From an uncultured Clostridia bacterium (GTDB lineage: Bacteria; Bacillota; Clostridia; TANB77; CAG-508): a stretch of 64,000 nucleotides of DNA. The position numbers and the translations under genes are program-made. Numbering within the stretch: position 1 is the stretch's first letter; each line of letters opens with the position of its first letter. Under the pieces are notes generated by a model, which was not told where the DNA came from, did not search any database, and saw only the letters and a program-made list of their open reading frames with translations. Positions 16,796 through 25,592 of this stretch are shown here, one piece after another. Where the stretch lies: assembly GCA_948502395.1 (NCBI GenBank), contig CAOPES010000003.1, positions 124,001 to 188,000 on the forward strand, read 5' to 3'.

Positions 16796-18663
16796 TCTCC
16801 TTCTGTTCCTGTTGTTGGATTTTCTGGTGTTACTGGTTCTGTTGGTGTAGTTGGTTGTTCAGGAGTTGTTGGTGTTTCAGGTTGCGTCACTGGTGGTGTT
16901 GGCTCACTAGGTGTTTGCGGTGTAGTTGGTTGTTGATTGTTTGTTGCTCCCTTAGTTCCCTTCACTATTATTCTTGGCATTGCATCATATGTATCTCTTG
17001 ATAGCAATTTTGTTGAAATAACTTTTCCATTTAATTTTTTTGTAATATATGTTTCTGTTTTTTGTCCATTTGCACCTTGTTGTTTTACTTTTTCTGTTCC
17101 AACTGGTAAAGAACTATCTTCTTCATATTTTGTTGTTGGAGCAATTGTTGAAAGTACCTTTGTACTAAATGAAAATGTATATTCTTCTGCTTCTTTTATT
17201 CCATATATAGAAACTGTTGCAATTCCGTTTTTTGCACTTGCTGATATTCTTACTGGATATTTTCTTGTATTTTTAAATCTAAAATCTGTAACTCCATATA
17301 CAACTGTTGCATCTCTTCCTACTGGTATATAAGCTGTTGTAAATTGATGATTTCTTCTTTCTAGTACTTCTAAATTTCCTTCTAATACTGCATTATATAA
17401 TGTAGAAGAAATTTGGCATATTCCCCCACCTAATCCGTCAACAACTTCTCCACCTACATAAATCTTTCCATTTCTATAACCAGCTTTAGCGGTTCTTTCT
17501 CCTAATGCTTTGTTATATGAAAATGTTTCTCCTGGCAATATTACTTTTCCATTTATTTTTTGGCAAGCTATTCTTAAATTTGTTGATCTATCTACATTGC
17601 TTGAATCATATCTTGTTGTATATGTTGATAGTCTATCTGGAAATGCTTCATCTCCTATTTGACTTAATGTAATTTTTGGTTTTGTAATTGTTAATTTGAT
17701 TACATATTCTTCTTTATCTTCTGCAAGTATTACTTTAGCAGCTTCCAAATCAAAACTTATACCTTCTACTTCTGGGTGAACTGTAAATGGATCTTTTGTA
17801 TAATATGCATCTTTTGCTTCTCTGCAAATTTCACTATGAATTTTTTCTATATCAATAGGCTCTGGCTCTTTTTCTTTTACCGGAATTTCAATATAGTCTT
17901 CTTTTATATTTATGCCTTTTAATCTACTTTTTACTTTTTCTAATAGATTTTCTGTATCTATTACTATACCTTTTTTCCCTTTGCTAATGATTAATTCATC
18001 ATCTTCTACTGAATAACTTGAATCTAGAACTAACCCTGGTAATTTTACTCCAATATCTTCTATTGTTTGCCTTGTTATTTCTTCATTTAACGTCATATTT
18101 ACATCGATATTTTTCTTTTTAATTAGTGTAAATAAAATTTCATAATTGCTTACAAATATATTTTCTTTCTTTCCTATCAAAAACGCTTCTTCTACGGCTT
18201 TTTCTATTTCATAATTTACTTCTAATATTTGTGGATTTAAAGTTGTCTCATATTCTTGATATTTTACCCCAATCTCTTTTTCCATTTTTTCATTATAAAT
18301 TGCTTCCAATTTGCCTTTTGCTTCTTCTTTTGATAGTCCTGATACTTCAATTCCTGATATTGATACTCCACTTATTATTTTATCATTGAATATTGTTCCT
18401 ACTGCAAATATTGTGGAAATTGCAATTAGTATTACAACCGCAAGTGTTATAAGAAATCCTATAAGTATACGTTTTCTCGTTTTTGCTTTTTTAATTTCTT
18501 TTATCTCCATTTCTTTCATTACTTTTGCTTGGGCTTTTGTTTTCTCGTCCACCCTTTTAAATAATGAGTAGTCCTTTTCTTGAGATGATTCTTTATTATT
18601 TTGTTTGTTTTCTTTTTCGATTTTTTTGTTTTTATTTGCTTTTGTTACTACTTCCTCTTTCAT
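16792..18663 (-). CDS. VanW family cell-wall protein with tandem PG-binding-type domains
   Basis: 623 aa. A charged cytoplasmic N-terminus is followed by one membrane helix (about 70-90) and a large extracellular part. Two repeated peptidoglycan-binding-type domains (about 100-330) precede the VanW domain (DSSNVDRSTNLRIACQKING, GGEVVDGLGGGICQISSTLYNAVL, RRNHQFTTAYIPVGRDATV). A Pro/Thr/Glu-rich tail (last 45 residues) would span the wall. VanW domains occur in some vancomycin clusters, but most such proteins are housekeeping and of unknown biochemical role. No van genes are near. AAAGGAGAT precedes the ATG. Confidence 0.9.
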   Translation of the reverse strand: MKEEVVTKANKNKKIEKENKQNNKESSQEKDYSLFKRVDEKTKAQAKVMKEMEIKEIKKAKTRKRILIGFLITLAVVILIAISTIFAVGTIFNDKIISGVSISGIEVSGLSKEEAKGKLEAIYNEKMEKEIGVKYQEYETTLNPQILEVNYEIEKAVEEAFLIGKKENIFVSNYEILFTLIKKKNIDVNMTLNEEITRQTIEDIGVKLPGLVLDSSYSVEDDELIISKGKKGIVIDTENLLEKVKSRLKGINIKEDYIEIPVKEKEPEPIDIEKIHSEICREAKDAYYTKDPFTVHPEVEGISFDLEAAKVILAEDKEEYVIKLTITKPKITLSQIGDEAFPDRLSTYTTRYDSSNVDRSTNLRIACQKINGKVILPGETFSYNKALGERTAKAGYRNGKIYVGGEVVDGLGGGICQISSTLYNAVLEGNLEVLERRNHQFTTAYIPVGRDATVVYGVTDFRFKNTRKYPVRISASAKNGIATVSIYGIKEAEEYTFSFSTKVLSTIAPTTKYEEDSSLPVGTEKVKQQGANGQKTETYITKKLNGKVISTKLLSRDTYDAMPRIIVKGTKGATNNQQPTTPQTPSEPTPPVTQPETPTTPEQPTTPTEPVTPENPTTGTEGE

Positions 18664-18695
18664 AAAAAATCTCCTTTTATATTTTCTCTATTTAA

Positions 18696-18724
18696 ATCTT
18701 ACCATAAACTTGTTTTTTTGACAA
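18696..18724 (-). promoter_or_regulatory. Promoter of vanW-like gene
   Basis: Minus strand: -35 TTGTCA (18719-18724), 17-bp spacer, -10 TAAGAT (18696-18701). Confidence 0.7.
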
Positions 18725-18851
18725 TATTTTTACGCTTTTTTTATAGTTTTTGATAATCGCTCTAATCCCTTATTTAATAGTATGTTTACGGTTTTAAATT
18801 ATTCTAATTTTAAAAAAACAAAAAAATTGTCAAAATTTTTCAAAAAAATAC

Positions 18852-18880
18852 TTGAACATTGTAGAATTTAATATTATAAT
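18852..18880 (+). promoter_or_regulatory. Promoter of CBM protein gene
   Basis: -35 TTGAAC (18852-18857), 17-bp spacer, -10 TATAAT (18875-18880). Confidence 0.8.
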
Positions 18881-18915
18881 GATATAAGCAAAAGATAAAT
18901 AAGGAGAGAAATTAG

Positions 18916-19395
18916 ATGGAGTTAACAAAGAATATATTCTTTAACACAGATAAATTAGTAGAAAATAGCAAAGTAAAAATCTCATATATCGGTGAGCTTT
19001 TTAAAAATGCATCTGAACAAGTAACAATTCACTATGGTTTCGGTAGTAATTGGGATAATGTAACAGATATAAAAATGGAAAAAACAGAATTAGGATTTCA
19101 AGCTGAAATAAACCTATTAGAAGGTGAAACATTTAACTTCTGTTTTAAAAATGGTGATGACGTTTGGGACAACAATAATGGACAAAACTACATATTCCCA
19201 TTAGAAAAAGTACCAACAGAATTATTAGTATTAGATGACGAACCTGTTGCTTTAGGAAATGCAAGAAAATTAAGAAGATCTTATTTATGGAGTAAAAAAA
19301 TACGTTTAGCAGTATACAAAATAATAACATACCTTCCAAAAATAATTTCTGGAAATTATAGAAAAAAACTTACAAGTGCAGATAATAATGAATAA
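18916..19395 (+). CDS. Cytoplasmic carbohydrate-binding module protein (CBM25/26/53-like)
   Basis: 159 aa, own promoter and GGAGAG ribosome binding site. Residues 15-95 have the starch-binding module pattern: HYGFGSNWDN, a Gly/Phe-containing beta strand, GETFNFCFKNG and WDNNNGQNY. There is no signal peptide or membrane helix, so it acts inside the cell, perhaps on glycogen-like polymer. The C-terminal 50 residues are basic and unrelated. The exact CBM number is uncertain. It is monocistronic, ending at a REP palindrome. Confidence 0.75.
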   Translation: MELTKNIFFNTDKLVENSKVKISYIGELFKNASEQVTIHYGFGSNWDNVTDIKMEKTELGFQAEINLLEGETFNFCFKNGDDVWDNNNGQNYIFPLEKVPTELLVLDDEPVALGNARKLRRSYLWSKKIRLAVYKIITYLPKIISGNYRKKLTSADNNE

Positions 19396-19402
19396 AACTC
19401 AA

Positions 19403-19433
19403 GGTGTTTTTAGGGACAGACCTTAAAAACACC
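19403..19433. repeat. Single REP copy between convergent genes
   Basis: One 31-bp copy with one changed centre base (AGGGACAG). The 9-bp arms can still pair, so it may terminate the CBM and SDR genes from either side. Confidence 0.88.
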
Positions 19434-19441
19434 CTTATTTT

Positions 19442-20173
19442 TTATGTTATAATCCAACCACCATTTACAGAAATAATTTGACCAGTAGTATAGCTATCTT
19501 CAATTAGCCATTTTACACATTTAGCAACATCTTCCGGTTTTCCTATTCTTTCTAACGGAATTTCTTGCTCTATTTCTTTTATTTCTTCTTCACTAAACTT
19601 TGAATTCATTTGAGTTTTTATCATTCCTGGTGCAATCGAATTTACCCTTATATTTGAAGGTCCAAGCTCTTTTGCTAACGCTTTTGTTAATCCATCCATT
19701 CCAGCTTTTGAAACTGAATAAATTACTTCTAACGCTCCACCAACAACTCCCCATGCAGAAGAAATATTTATAATACATCCACATTTGTTATGAACCATAT
19801 TAGGTATTACTTCTTGTGACATTGCAAATGCTGAGTATAAATTAGTATTAATCACATTGTTCCAATCGTCATCTGTTTCGTCTGTAAATAACTTATATTC
19901 TGATATTCCTGCATTGTTGATTAATATATCTACTTTTCCATATTTGTTTATAGCATAATTTGCTAATTCTTTTGCTTCTTGTCTTTTTGATACATCTGCT
20001 TTTTTTATGTCTATTTCAATATTTTCTTGTTCTAATTCTTCTTTTAATTTGATTGCTTCTTGCTCTGATTTGTTATAATTTGCTATCACTTGTATATTTT
20101 CTCTTGCTAGTGTTTTGGCGATTTCTCTTCCTATTCCTTTTGATGCTCCTGTTACTATGGCAATTTTTTTCAT
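19442..20173 (-). CDS. SDR family oxidoreductase, FabG-like
   Basis: 243 aa classical short-chain dehydrogenase: cofactor motif TGASKGIG near the N-terminus, NNAG, the catalytic Ser in INISSAWG and YSVSK (Tyr/Lys), then RVNSIAPG. The length and motifs fit 3-oxoacyl-ACP reductase (FabG), but no other fatty-acid genes are adjacent, so another ketone substrate is possible. Probably NADP-dependent given the basic-leaning nucleotide fold; this is inference. AAGGTAGG precedes the ATG. Confidence 0.85.
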   Translation of the reverse strand: MKKIAIVTGASKGIGREIAKTLARENIQVIANYNKSEQEAIKLKEELEQENIEIDIKKADVSKRQEAKELANYAINKYGKVDILINNAGISEYKLFTDETDDDWNNVINTNLYSAFAMSQEVIPNMVHNKCGCIINISSAWGVVGGALEVIYSVSKAGMDGLTKALAKELGPSNIRVNSIAPGMIKTQMNSKFSEEEIKEIEQEIPLERIGKPEDVAKCVKWLIEDSYTTGQIISVNGGWIIT

Positions 20174-20280
20174 ATCTTTTTACCTACCTTTTCTATATTG
20201 CATAATATATTGTAACATTTTTATTTAAAAAAATCAAAAAAAAGCCAATAACTAAGATTATTTCAAAGCTACTGACAATT

Positions 20281-20357
20281 TGGAGCCACTTCCCAGATTC
20301 GAACTGGGGACCCCCGCATTACAAGTGCGGTGCTCTGGCCAACTGAGCTAAAGTGGC
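20281..20357 (-). tRNA. tRNA-Thr (anticodon TGT)
   Basis: Cloverleaf with encoded CCA; acceptor GCCACTT / AAGTGGC, anticodon loop CTTGTAA. Third gene of a three-tRNA operon. Confidence 0.96.
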
Positions 20358-20369
20358 AATTTATTAAAT

Positions 20370-20444
20370 TGGTGACCCGTACGGGAATCGAACCCATGTC
20401 TCCGCCGTGAAAGGGCGGTGTCTTAACCGCTTGACCAACGGGCC
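20370..20444 (-). tRNA. tRNA-Glu (anticodon TTC)
   Basis: Cloverleaf with encoded CCA; acceptor GGCCCGT / ACGGGTC, anticodon loop CTTTCAC. Middle gene of the operon. Confidence 0.96.
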
Positions 20445-20488
20445 TTATATATAAAGAACTAAATAATTCTGCATTATTTAGTTCTTTT

Positions 20489-20564
20489 TGGTGAGCTATC
20501 CGCGACTCGAACGCGGGACAACTTGATTAAAAGTCAAGTGCTCTACCACCTGAGCTAATAGCCC
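20489..20564 (-). tRNA. tRNA-Lys (anticodon TTT)
   Basis: Cloverleaf with encoded CCA; acceptor GGGCTAT / ATAGCTC, anticodon loop CTTTTAA. First gene of the operon. Confidence 0.96.
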
Positions 20565-20595
20565 ACATAAAATGTGAAACTCACAACGCCTTTAT

Positions 20596-20624
20596 ATATT
20601 ACAACATTTTTTCACAAATGTCAA
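20596..20624 (-). promoter_or_regulatory. Promoter of the tRNA-Lys-Glu-Thr operon
   Basis: Minus strand: -35 TTGACA (20619-20624), 17-bp spacer, -10 TAATAT (20596-20601). The -35 box lies in the hairpin that terminates the upstream DUF1858 gene. Confidence 0.85.
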
Positions 20625-20640
20625 TACATTTGTGAAAAAA
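20607..20640. terminator. Terminator hairpin of the DUF1858 gene, overlapping a promoter
   Basis: Perfect inverted repeat TTCACAAATGT / ACATTTGTGAA with 4-nt loop, extended by A and T runs on both sides. It lies downstream of the DUF1858 stop and contains the -35 element of the tRNA operon. Confidence 0.85.
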
Positions 20641-20668
20641 ATTTAAAAATTTTGTGTTTTTTTCGTTT

Positions 20669-20854
20669 TTAGGCATTTAATTTCTCTAAAACTTCTTCAA
20701 CATCTATTCCGTGAACGCCACAAGCTTCTTCTAATGTCTCCATTTGAGATGCTGGACATCCTAAACAATGCATTCCTACTTCTAGTAATATATCTGCTTT
20801 TTCTGGTGCAACTTCTAGTATTTCACCAATTTTTGTATCTTTATTAAATTTCAT
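20669..20854 (-). CDS. DUF1858 domain protein
   Basis: 61 aa, complete single-domain DUF1858: TKIGEILEVAPEKADILLEVGMHCLGCPAS, ending with a helix HGIDVEEVLEKLNA. The CxxC pair in HCLGCPAS is typical of this family, which appears alone or fused to redox and hybrid-cluster-type proteins in anaerobes; a redox or metal role is inferred. AAAGGAGGAGC precedes the ATG. Confidence 0.88.
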   Translation of the reverse strand: MKFNKDTKIGEILEVAPEKADILLEVGMHCLGCPASQMETLEEACGVHGIDVEEVLEKLNA

Positions 20855-20963
20855 TCCTGCTCCTCCTTTTTATTATAAAAAATTTTTTACCGCATTTTTA
20901 TTGAATTTTCAATATTTTTTCTTTGTGACATTTTTTATTTTATCATAAATTTTAAAAAAAGTA

Positions 20964-20992
20964 TAGACAAATTGAAAAAAATATTGTATTAT
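20964..20992 (+). promoter_or_regulatory. Promoter of T4SS cluster A
   Basis: -35 TAGACA (20964-20969), 17-bp spacer, -10 TATTAT (20987-20992). It places transcription start near 21000, after the first in-frame TTG (20972), so that TTG cannot be the start of the next ORF. Confidence 0.7.
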
Positions 20993-21010
20993 GATAAAAA
21001 TTGTAAGGCG

Positions 21011-21166
21011 GTGATATTTATTTCTAAGATAATTAATTTATTTTTTCTGTCCTTTAGTATTAATCTTTTTATAACTTTATATTCACTTTATTCATTTTTT
21101 TATATAATTTTATTTCATAGAAAACAAGGTTCAAAATTAGAAATCAAAAAGAAAATTTCAAAGTAA
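21011..21166 (+). CDS. Small membrane protein leading the T4SS operon
   Basis: About 49-51 aa. The body is one long hydrophobic segment (FISKIINLFFLSFSINLFI, then LYSFFYIILF) with a basic C-terminus. The start is unclear: GTG 21011 lies within the AAGGCGGTGAT ribosome binding site, so ATT at 21020 is the better-spaced candidate. An AAGGAGG for the coupling protein follows directly. Function unknown; its position suggests a T4SS accessory protein. Confidence 0.5.
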   Translation: MIFISKIINLFFLSFSINLFITLYSLYSFFYIILFHRKQGSKLEIKKKISK

Positions 21167-21178
21167 GGAGGCATTCAT

Positions 21179-22916
21179 ATTTTTAAAATATTTAGAAGAC
21201 TTTTATTTGTCTTAACATTTTTTATTGTTTCTACTACCATATCAATTATCATTTTTTATCCAATTTTTACAGCAACAGAAGTAATTATACCTTATGGCAT
21301 ACATCCTTTTGACATTTGTTATGATAATCCTGATTTATGGAATATTATTAAAACAACATACATTTTGACATTTATCTTTTCCAATCTTATAATTAGTAAT
21401 TTTATTTATTCCAGAATATTTTTGCAAATTTCAGAATTTATTAAATCTTACAAAAATAATTCTGTCACAAAAGATAAACAACTATCTCATATTCCTAAAA
21501 AACAAAAAAATTTACTAAGCTTATTAATTGGACTAGATACCAAATTAAATTCAAAAATATATATTCCAGAAAGCGGTCTATATCAAAACTTTTTAATTAC
21601 TGGAACAATTGGCTCTGGTAAAACTTCAAGTGCTATGTATCCATTTACAAGGCAATTGATGAACTTTAACAGCAAACATCCCAATTCAAAAATCCGGTAT
21701 GCTAATTTTAGATGTCAAAGGAAATTATTTTAATCAAGTAAAAAAATATGCAAAAACATTTAATCTTTTAGATGATTTAATTGTACTTAGTTTGAATTCA
21801 AAAGTATTTTATAATCCACTTCATAAACCAAATTTAAAGCCACAAGTCCTTGCCAACAGATTAAAGACTATACTACTTTTATTTTCAGAAAACAACTCTG
21901 AATCTTATTGGCTAGATAAAGCAGAACAAGTTATTTGTGAATGCATAAAACTGTGCCGCTTATATAACAACGGTTATGTTACTTTTTTAGAATTACACAA
22001 ATTAATTACAATTCCAAATTATTATAAAGAAAAAATAGTTAAGTTAAGAAATTTATTTGTCTCTTCTAAATTCTCGCAAGAGCAAATTTATGAACTAAAT
22101 GCCAGCCTTAATTTCTTTGAAAAAGAATTTAATAATTTAGATGAACGAACAAAAGGAATTTTAATTTCAGAAATAACTAGAATTACAAATACCTTTGTAT
22201 CTGACTATGATGTAATGGAAACTTTTTGCCCGCCAAAAGAAAAGCTTACTTTTACAGGATTTTCCGAAGTTATAAAATCTGGAAAAATAGTTGTACTTAA
22301 TATGAATATTTTCGAATATAATATGCTTTCAAAAATTATCGCAACATATCTAAAACTTGATTTTCAAACAGAAATTATGACTAACTTATCAAAAGATAAT
22401 GTTAAAACAACCGCTTTTATTTGCGATGAATATGACAAATTCGCAAGTAAAACTGACGGAGAATTCTTTTCTCTAAGTAGAGAAGCAAAATGTATTAATA
22501 TCGTTAGTATGCAAAGCTATTCTTCCCTAAAATCAACATTAAAAGACGATGCTATTGTTAAAGTAATTATACAAAACCTTATAAACAAAATATGGTTTCG
22601 AACTGATGATATTTTTACTATTGAAGAAGCACAAAAACAACTTGGCAAAGAAGAAAAAGAAAGGGTTTCTAAAAGTATTTCTGAAAGCGCTAAGGAAACA
22701 AGATTTAATTATATTACTAACACTCTAAATTCAGAAAATTCTAATATCTCAGAAACTTTTAGCACATATCTACAAAACGATTTTTCATTTGAGACTAACT
22801 TTTTTACTCAAAATCTCGAAACATTCACCGCCCTTACATTTTTGTCTGATGGAAACAAAATATACTCACCTAGAAAACTTCAAATGTTTCCACATTTTAA
22901 AAATAATGGTTTATAG
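21179..22916 (+). CDS. VirD4/TraG-type T4SS coupling protein, +1 frameshift at CGG
   Basis: About 578 aa if the frames are joined. AAGGAGG (21164-21170) is 8 nt before an ATT codon at 21179, and the frame from there gives two membrane helices (FRRLLFVLTFFIVSTTIS and a second near residue 70) with no ATG or GTG available. Walker A is GTIGSGKTSSAM and Walker B is FICDEYDKF, as in hexameric coupling ATPases that feed substrates into a type IV channel. At 21695-21697 an in-frame CGG breaks the frame: zero frame stops 12 codons later, while skipping the C gives KIGMLILDVKGNYF, the expected strand after Walker A. The pilin, VirB6-like and PrgI-like genes follow on the same strand. Confidence 0.85.
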
Positions 22917-22956
22917 ATTAACCTTAAAATCTAAATAAAAATAAGGAATGATGTTA

Positions 22957-23292
22957 TTGAACAAAAAAATTTATTATACATTTTTTATAATTATATTTAC
23001 TTTTATATTTTTATTTTGCTTAACAAGTACTGTATTTTCAGCTTGGGGAGACCCACAAATTGTAACCAAAATAAACTCTGCTTTTGAAAGCATAGAAGGT
23101 TGGATATTAAAACTCTCAACCCCAGCAGCAGCCGTAGCTGTCGGCAGTGGCGTTTTTATGAAAAAATTTAGTTTTGGTGATGAAGAAAAAATACGAACAG
23201 GTAAAAAAATAATAAAAGGTTCTCTATTTTCATATGCTTTTATTCTCGCAATAGACTTAATTTTATCAGCTATAAAGTCATTAGTAAGTTAG
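22957..23292 (+). CDS. VirB2/TrbC-like pilin protein
   Basis: About 111 aa. TTG 22957 is well spaced from AAGGAATGAT; ATG codons at 22948 and 22951 sit inside that site. A signal-peptide-like helix (FFIIIFTFIFLFCLTSTVFS) is followed by a short polar loop and two hydrophobic helices (LKLSTPAAAVAVGSGVFM and GSLFSYAFILAIDLILSAI) separated by a basic GDEEKIRTGKK turn, the VirB2 topology. It precedes the VirB6-like gene by 9 bp. Confidence 0.75.
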   Translation: MNKKIYYTFFIIIFTFIFLFCLTSTVFSAWGDPQIVTKINSAFESIEGWILKLSTPAAAVAVGSGVFMKKFSFGDEEKIRTGKKIIKGSLFSYAFILAIDLILSAIKSLVS

Positions 23293-23301
23293 GAGGTTAC
23301 T

Positions 23302-24174
23302 TTGGAAAACACAGCAAATATTACGCAAACAATAATTAGTACAATTAATACAATTTTCGAAAACATATTATCATCTATTGATAATAATCTATATTCTGTA
23401 CTAGATGATATCACATTTATTGGCTCTGATATTCTAACAGATAAAAATTTTGAAAAAATTTTTGGAACATCTGCATCAAATGGCATATTACTAATTGCAA
23501 ATTCTCTATTACTAGGATTTCTACTATACTATGCAATCCGTTATCTTATGTCTCATTTAACATATCAAAATGTAGAACATCCTTTTAGCTTTATAATAAA
23601 AATGATTTTATTTGGAATTTGTATGAATTTCTCATTTTTTATCATTCAGATGTTCCTTGATTTAAATTTTAATATATCTCTTGCAATTCGAAATTTAGGA
23701 GAAAATCTCTTTGGAAAAAATATCTGTTTTTCAGAATTAATTTCTACAATAAATACAAGTATGTCGATTAACACAAATTCAATAAATATATTTTCAATAG
23801 ATGGCCTAATAAAAAGCACTCTAAGCCTTTCGCTTTTAAGTTTAGTTTTGTCTTATTCAATTAGATACATTACTATAAAAGTATTTGTATTACTATCTCC
23901 TTTTGCCTTCTTGTCTTTAACTCTAAACTCTACTAGTTGGTTCTTCAAGTCGTGGTTACGAAATCTTTTTTCTTTATTATTTATTCAAATAATTGTCTCT
24001 CTTGTGCTTTTAATTTTATTCTCGTTAGATTTTTCTTCTGCAAATTTACTTAATAAATTTATTTATGTTGGCGGAATTTATTCTTTAATAAAAGCTAATT
24101 CATTTGTGCGTGAATTTATTGGTGGTGTTTCCACAGATGTTTCACAAGCTGTGAATAACTTTATTAAACATTAA
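23302..24174 (+). CDS. VirB6/TrbL-like T4SS membrane protein
   Basis: 290 aa, TTG start after TTAGGAGG. An N-terminal soluble segment is followed by six or so hydrophobic helices (near residues 65-85, 95-120, 170-195, 200-215, 225-245, 255-270) including KVFVLLSPFAFLSLTL, a conserved type of segment in TrbL/VirB6 channel proteins. It would form the inner-membrane channel with the PrgI-like protein and VirB4. Asn/Ile/Phe-rich composition reflects low G+C. Confidence 0.75.
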   Translation: MENTANITQTIISTINTIFENILSSIDNNLYSVLDDITFIGSDILTDKNFEKIFGTSASNGILLIANSLLLGFLLYYAIRYLMSHLTYQNVEHPFSFIIKMILFGICMNFSFFIIQMFLDLNFNISLAIRNLGENLFGKNICFSELISTINTSMSINTNSINIFSIDGLIKSTLSLSLLSLVLSYSIRYITIKVFVLLSPFAFLSLTLNSTSWFFKSWLRNLFSLLFIQIIVSLVLLILFSLDFSSANLLNKFIYVGGIYSLIKANSFVREFIGGVSTDVSQAVNNFIKH

Positions 24175-24194
24175 TTTTTTAGAAAGGAGGATTT

Positions 24195-24488
24195 ATGAAA
24201 TTTATTTTTCCACAAAATTATGATTTTAAAAATAAATTGCTTGGAATTATTGATTATTCAACTGCTATTGCTAATGTTGTTTGGTATGCTTTTGTTTTTC
24301 TTTTGGTTTCTGTGTTGTTTAAAAATATAAATATTAAGGTTGTTGTTTTTATTTCTCTTTGCTTTCCTTTGTTTCTTTTTAGTTTTGTTGGTTTTAATGG
24401 TGAAGATATTGTTGTTGTTTTTAAGTATATGTTTAAGTTTGTTTTTAAGCCTAAATTATTATTTTATTCTAAACGAAAAAAGTTTTAA
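24195..24488 (+). CDS. PrgI/VirB3-like T4SS protein
   Basis: 97 aa, AAAGGAGGA before the ATG. Starts with FPQNYDFKNKLLGIIDY and has two hydrophobic helices (about 25-45 and 50-70), then a conserved-looking FKYMFKFVFKPKLLFY tail. This matches the small PrgI-like proteins that accompany VirB4 in Firmicutes. It ends T4SS cluster A on this strand; the matching VirB4 is not adjacent but lies beyond gyrA at 34.6-37.1 kb. Confidence 0.7.
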   Translation: MKFIFPQNYDFKNKLLGIIDYSTAIANVVWYAFVFLLVSVLFKNINIKVVVFISLCFPLFLFSFVGFNGEDIVVVFKYMFKFVFKPKLLFYSKRKKF

Positions 24489-24544
24489 ATGTTATAGTTA
24501 TTAATTAATTTGAAAATTAAAGCAAAACTTTTAGTCATTTTATC

Positions 24545-24573
24545 TTGAATTTTTTGTCTAAAAAAGATATAAT
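24545..24573 (+). promoter_or_regulatory. Promoter of the dnaD/dnaC-like pair
   Basis: -35 TTGAAT (24545-24550), 17-bp spacer, -10 TATAAT (24568-24573). Confidence 0.8.
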
Positions 24574-24608
24574 CTGAATTACAACATTACTTTTTAGGAG
24601 AGATTATT

Positions 24609-25592
24609 ATGAAGTTAGAACAAAACGACAAATCACTATTATTTTCAGAAACAATGATACCAGATATATTCTTTTCAGAACACCTATCTGAACTTCCAGG
24701 CGACTACTTAAAAATATATATGTACATCATATTTTTATCAAAATACGGAAAAGATATCAAACTAACAGATTTGTCAAAAAAATTAAACATACCATTAAAA
24801 TCAATTAACGACGGAATGAAATTTTTAGAAGAACAAAAACTAGTTACTAAAAAAACAACAGGATATGTAATAGTAGACTTGCAAGAACAAACACTTCATA
24901 ATTTATACACACCTAATTTAACTATGTCAAAAGAAAAAATAGAACAAACATCAAAAAATAAATCTAACGCAAAAGCTATTGAACATATAAATAATATGTA
25001 TTTCCAAGGAATTATGGGACCTTCTTGGTATAACGACATTGACCTATGGTTTAGAAAATATAACTTTGATGAACAAGTTATGATTGCCCTATTTGATTAC
25101 TGCTACAAACGTAGCGCACTACACAGAAACTATATCCAAACAGTAGCAGATGCTTGGGCAGCAAACAAAGTTCAAACTTGGAGTGATTTAGATAAATACT
25201 ATGAAAAACAAGAAACTCTAAACAAAATCAAAAAATCCATTGCAAAAAAACTTGGAAAATACAATGGTCTTACACAATATGAAGAAGCTTACATAGAAAA
25301 CTGGGTTATAAACTTTGGCTATGATATGTCAATTATAGAAATAGCATTAAAAAGAACTACATTTAAGCAAAATCCAACATTTGAATATATTAACAATATA
25401 ATAACAGATTGGCATGATAGAAATTTAAAAACACCTTCGGAAATAACTGCTTTTGTAGAACAAAGAAAAAAACAAGAAAAAAATACTAAGGACTTAAAGT
25501 CACAAGTAAGTAAAGCAAATTACGAACAAAGACAATATACAAACTTAGACTTTCTATACGCAAATAATACAGTAGAAAATAAGGAGAACTAA
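24609..25592 (+). CDS. DnaD-like replication initiation protein
   Basis: 327 aa. A winged-helix-type N-terminus (KIYMYIIFLSKYGKDIKLTDLSKKLNI, then FLEEQKLVTKKT) and two helical DnaD/DnaB-type C-terminal repeats (about 130-190 and 215-275, the second containing YEEAYIENWVINFGYDMSIIEIALKR split over a helix pair) end in a charged tail. In low-G+C Gram-positives DnaD-type proteins act with a helicase loader at the origin. The DnaC-like loader gene follows immediately, which supports that role. Confidence 0.88.
   Translation: MKLEQNDKSLLFSETMIPDIFFSEHLSELPGDYLKIYMYIIFLSKYGKDIKLTDLSKKLNIPLKSINDGMKFLEEQKLVTKKTTGYVIVDLQEQTLHNLYTPNLTMSKEKIEQTSKNKSNAKAIEHINNMYFQGIMGPSWYNDIDLWFRKYNFDEQVMIALFDYCYKRSALHRNYIQTVADAWAANKVQTWSDLDKYYEKQETLNKIKKSIAKKLGKYNGLTQYEEAYIENWVINFGYDMSIIEIALKRTTFKQNPTFEYINNIITDWHDRNLKTPSEITAFVEQRKKQEKNTKDLKSQVSKANYEQRQYTNLDFLYANNTVENKEN

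Noticed and set aside
16786..17001. Cys/Trp-rich plus-strand open frame antisense to the vanW-like gene
   Set aside because: It is the antisense of the Pro/Thr repeat tail of the real gene and has no ribosome binding site.
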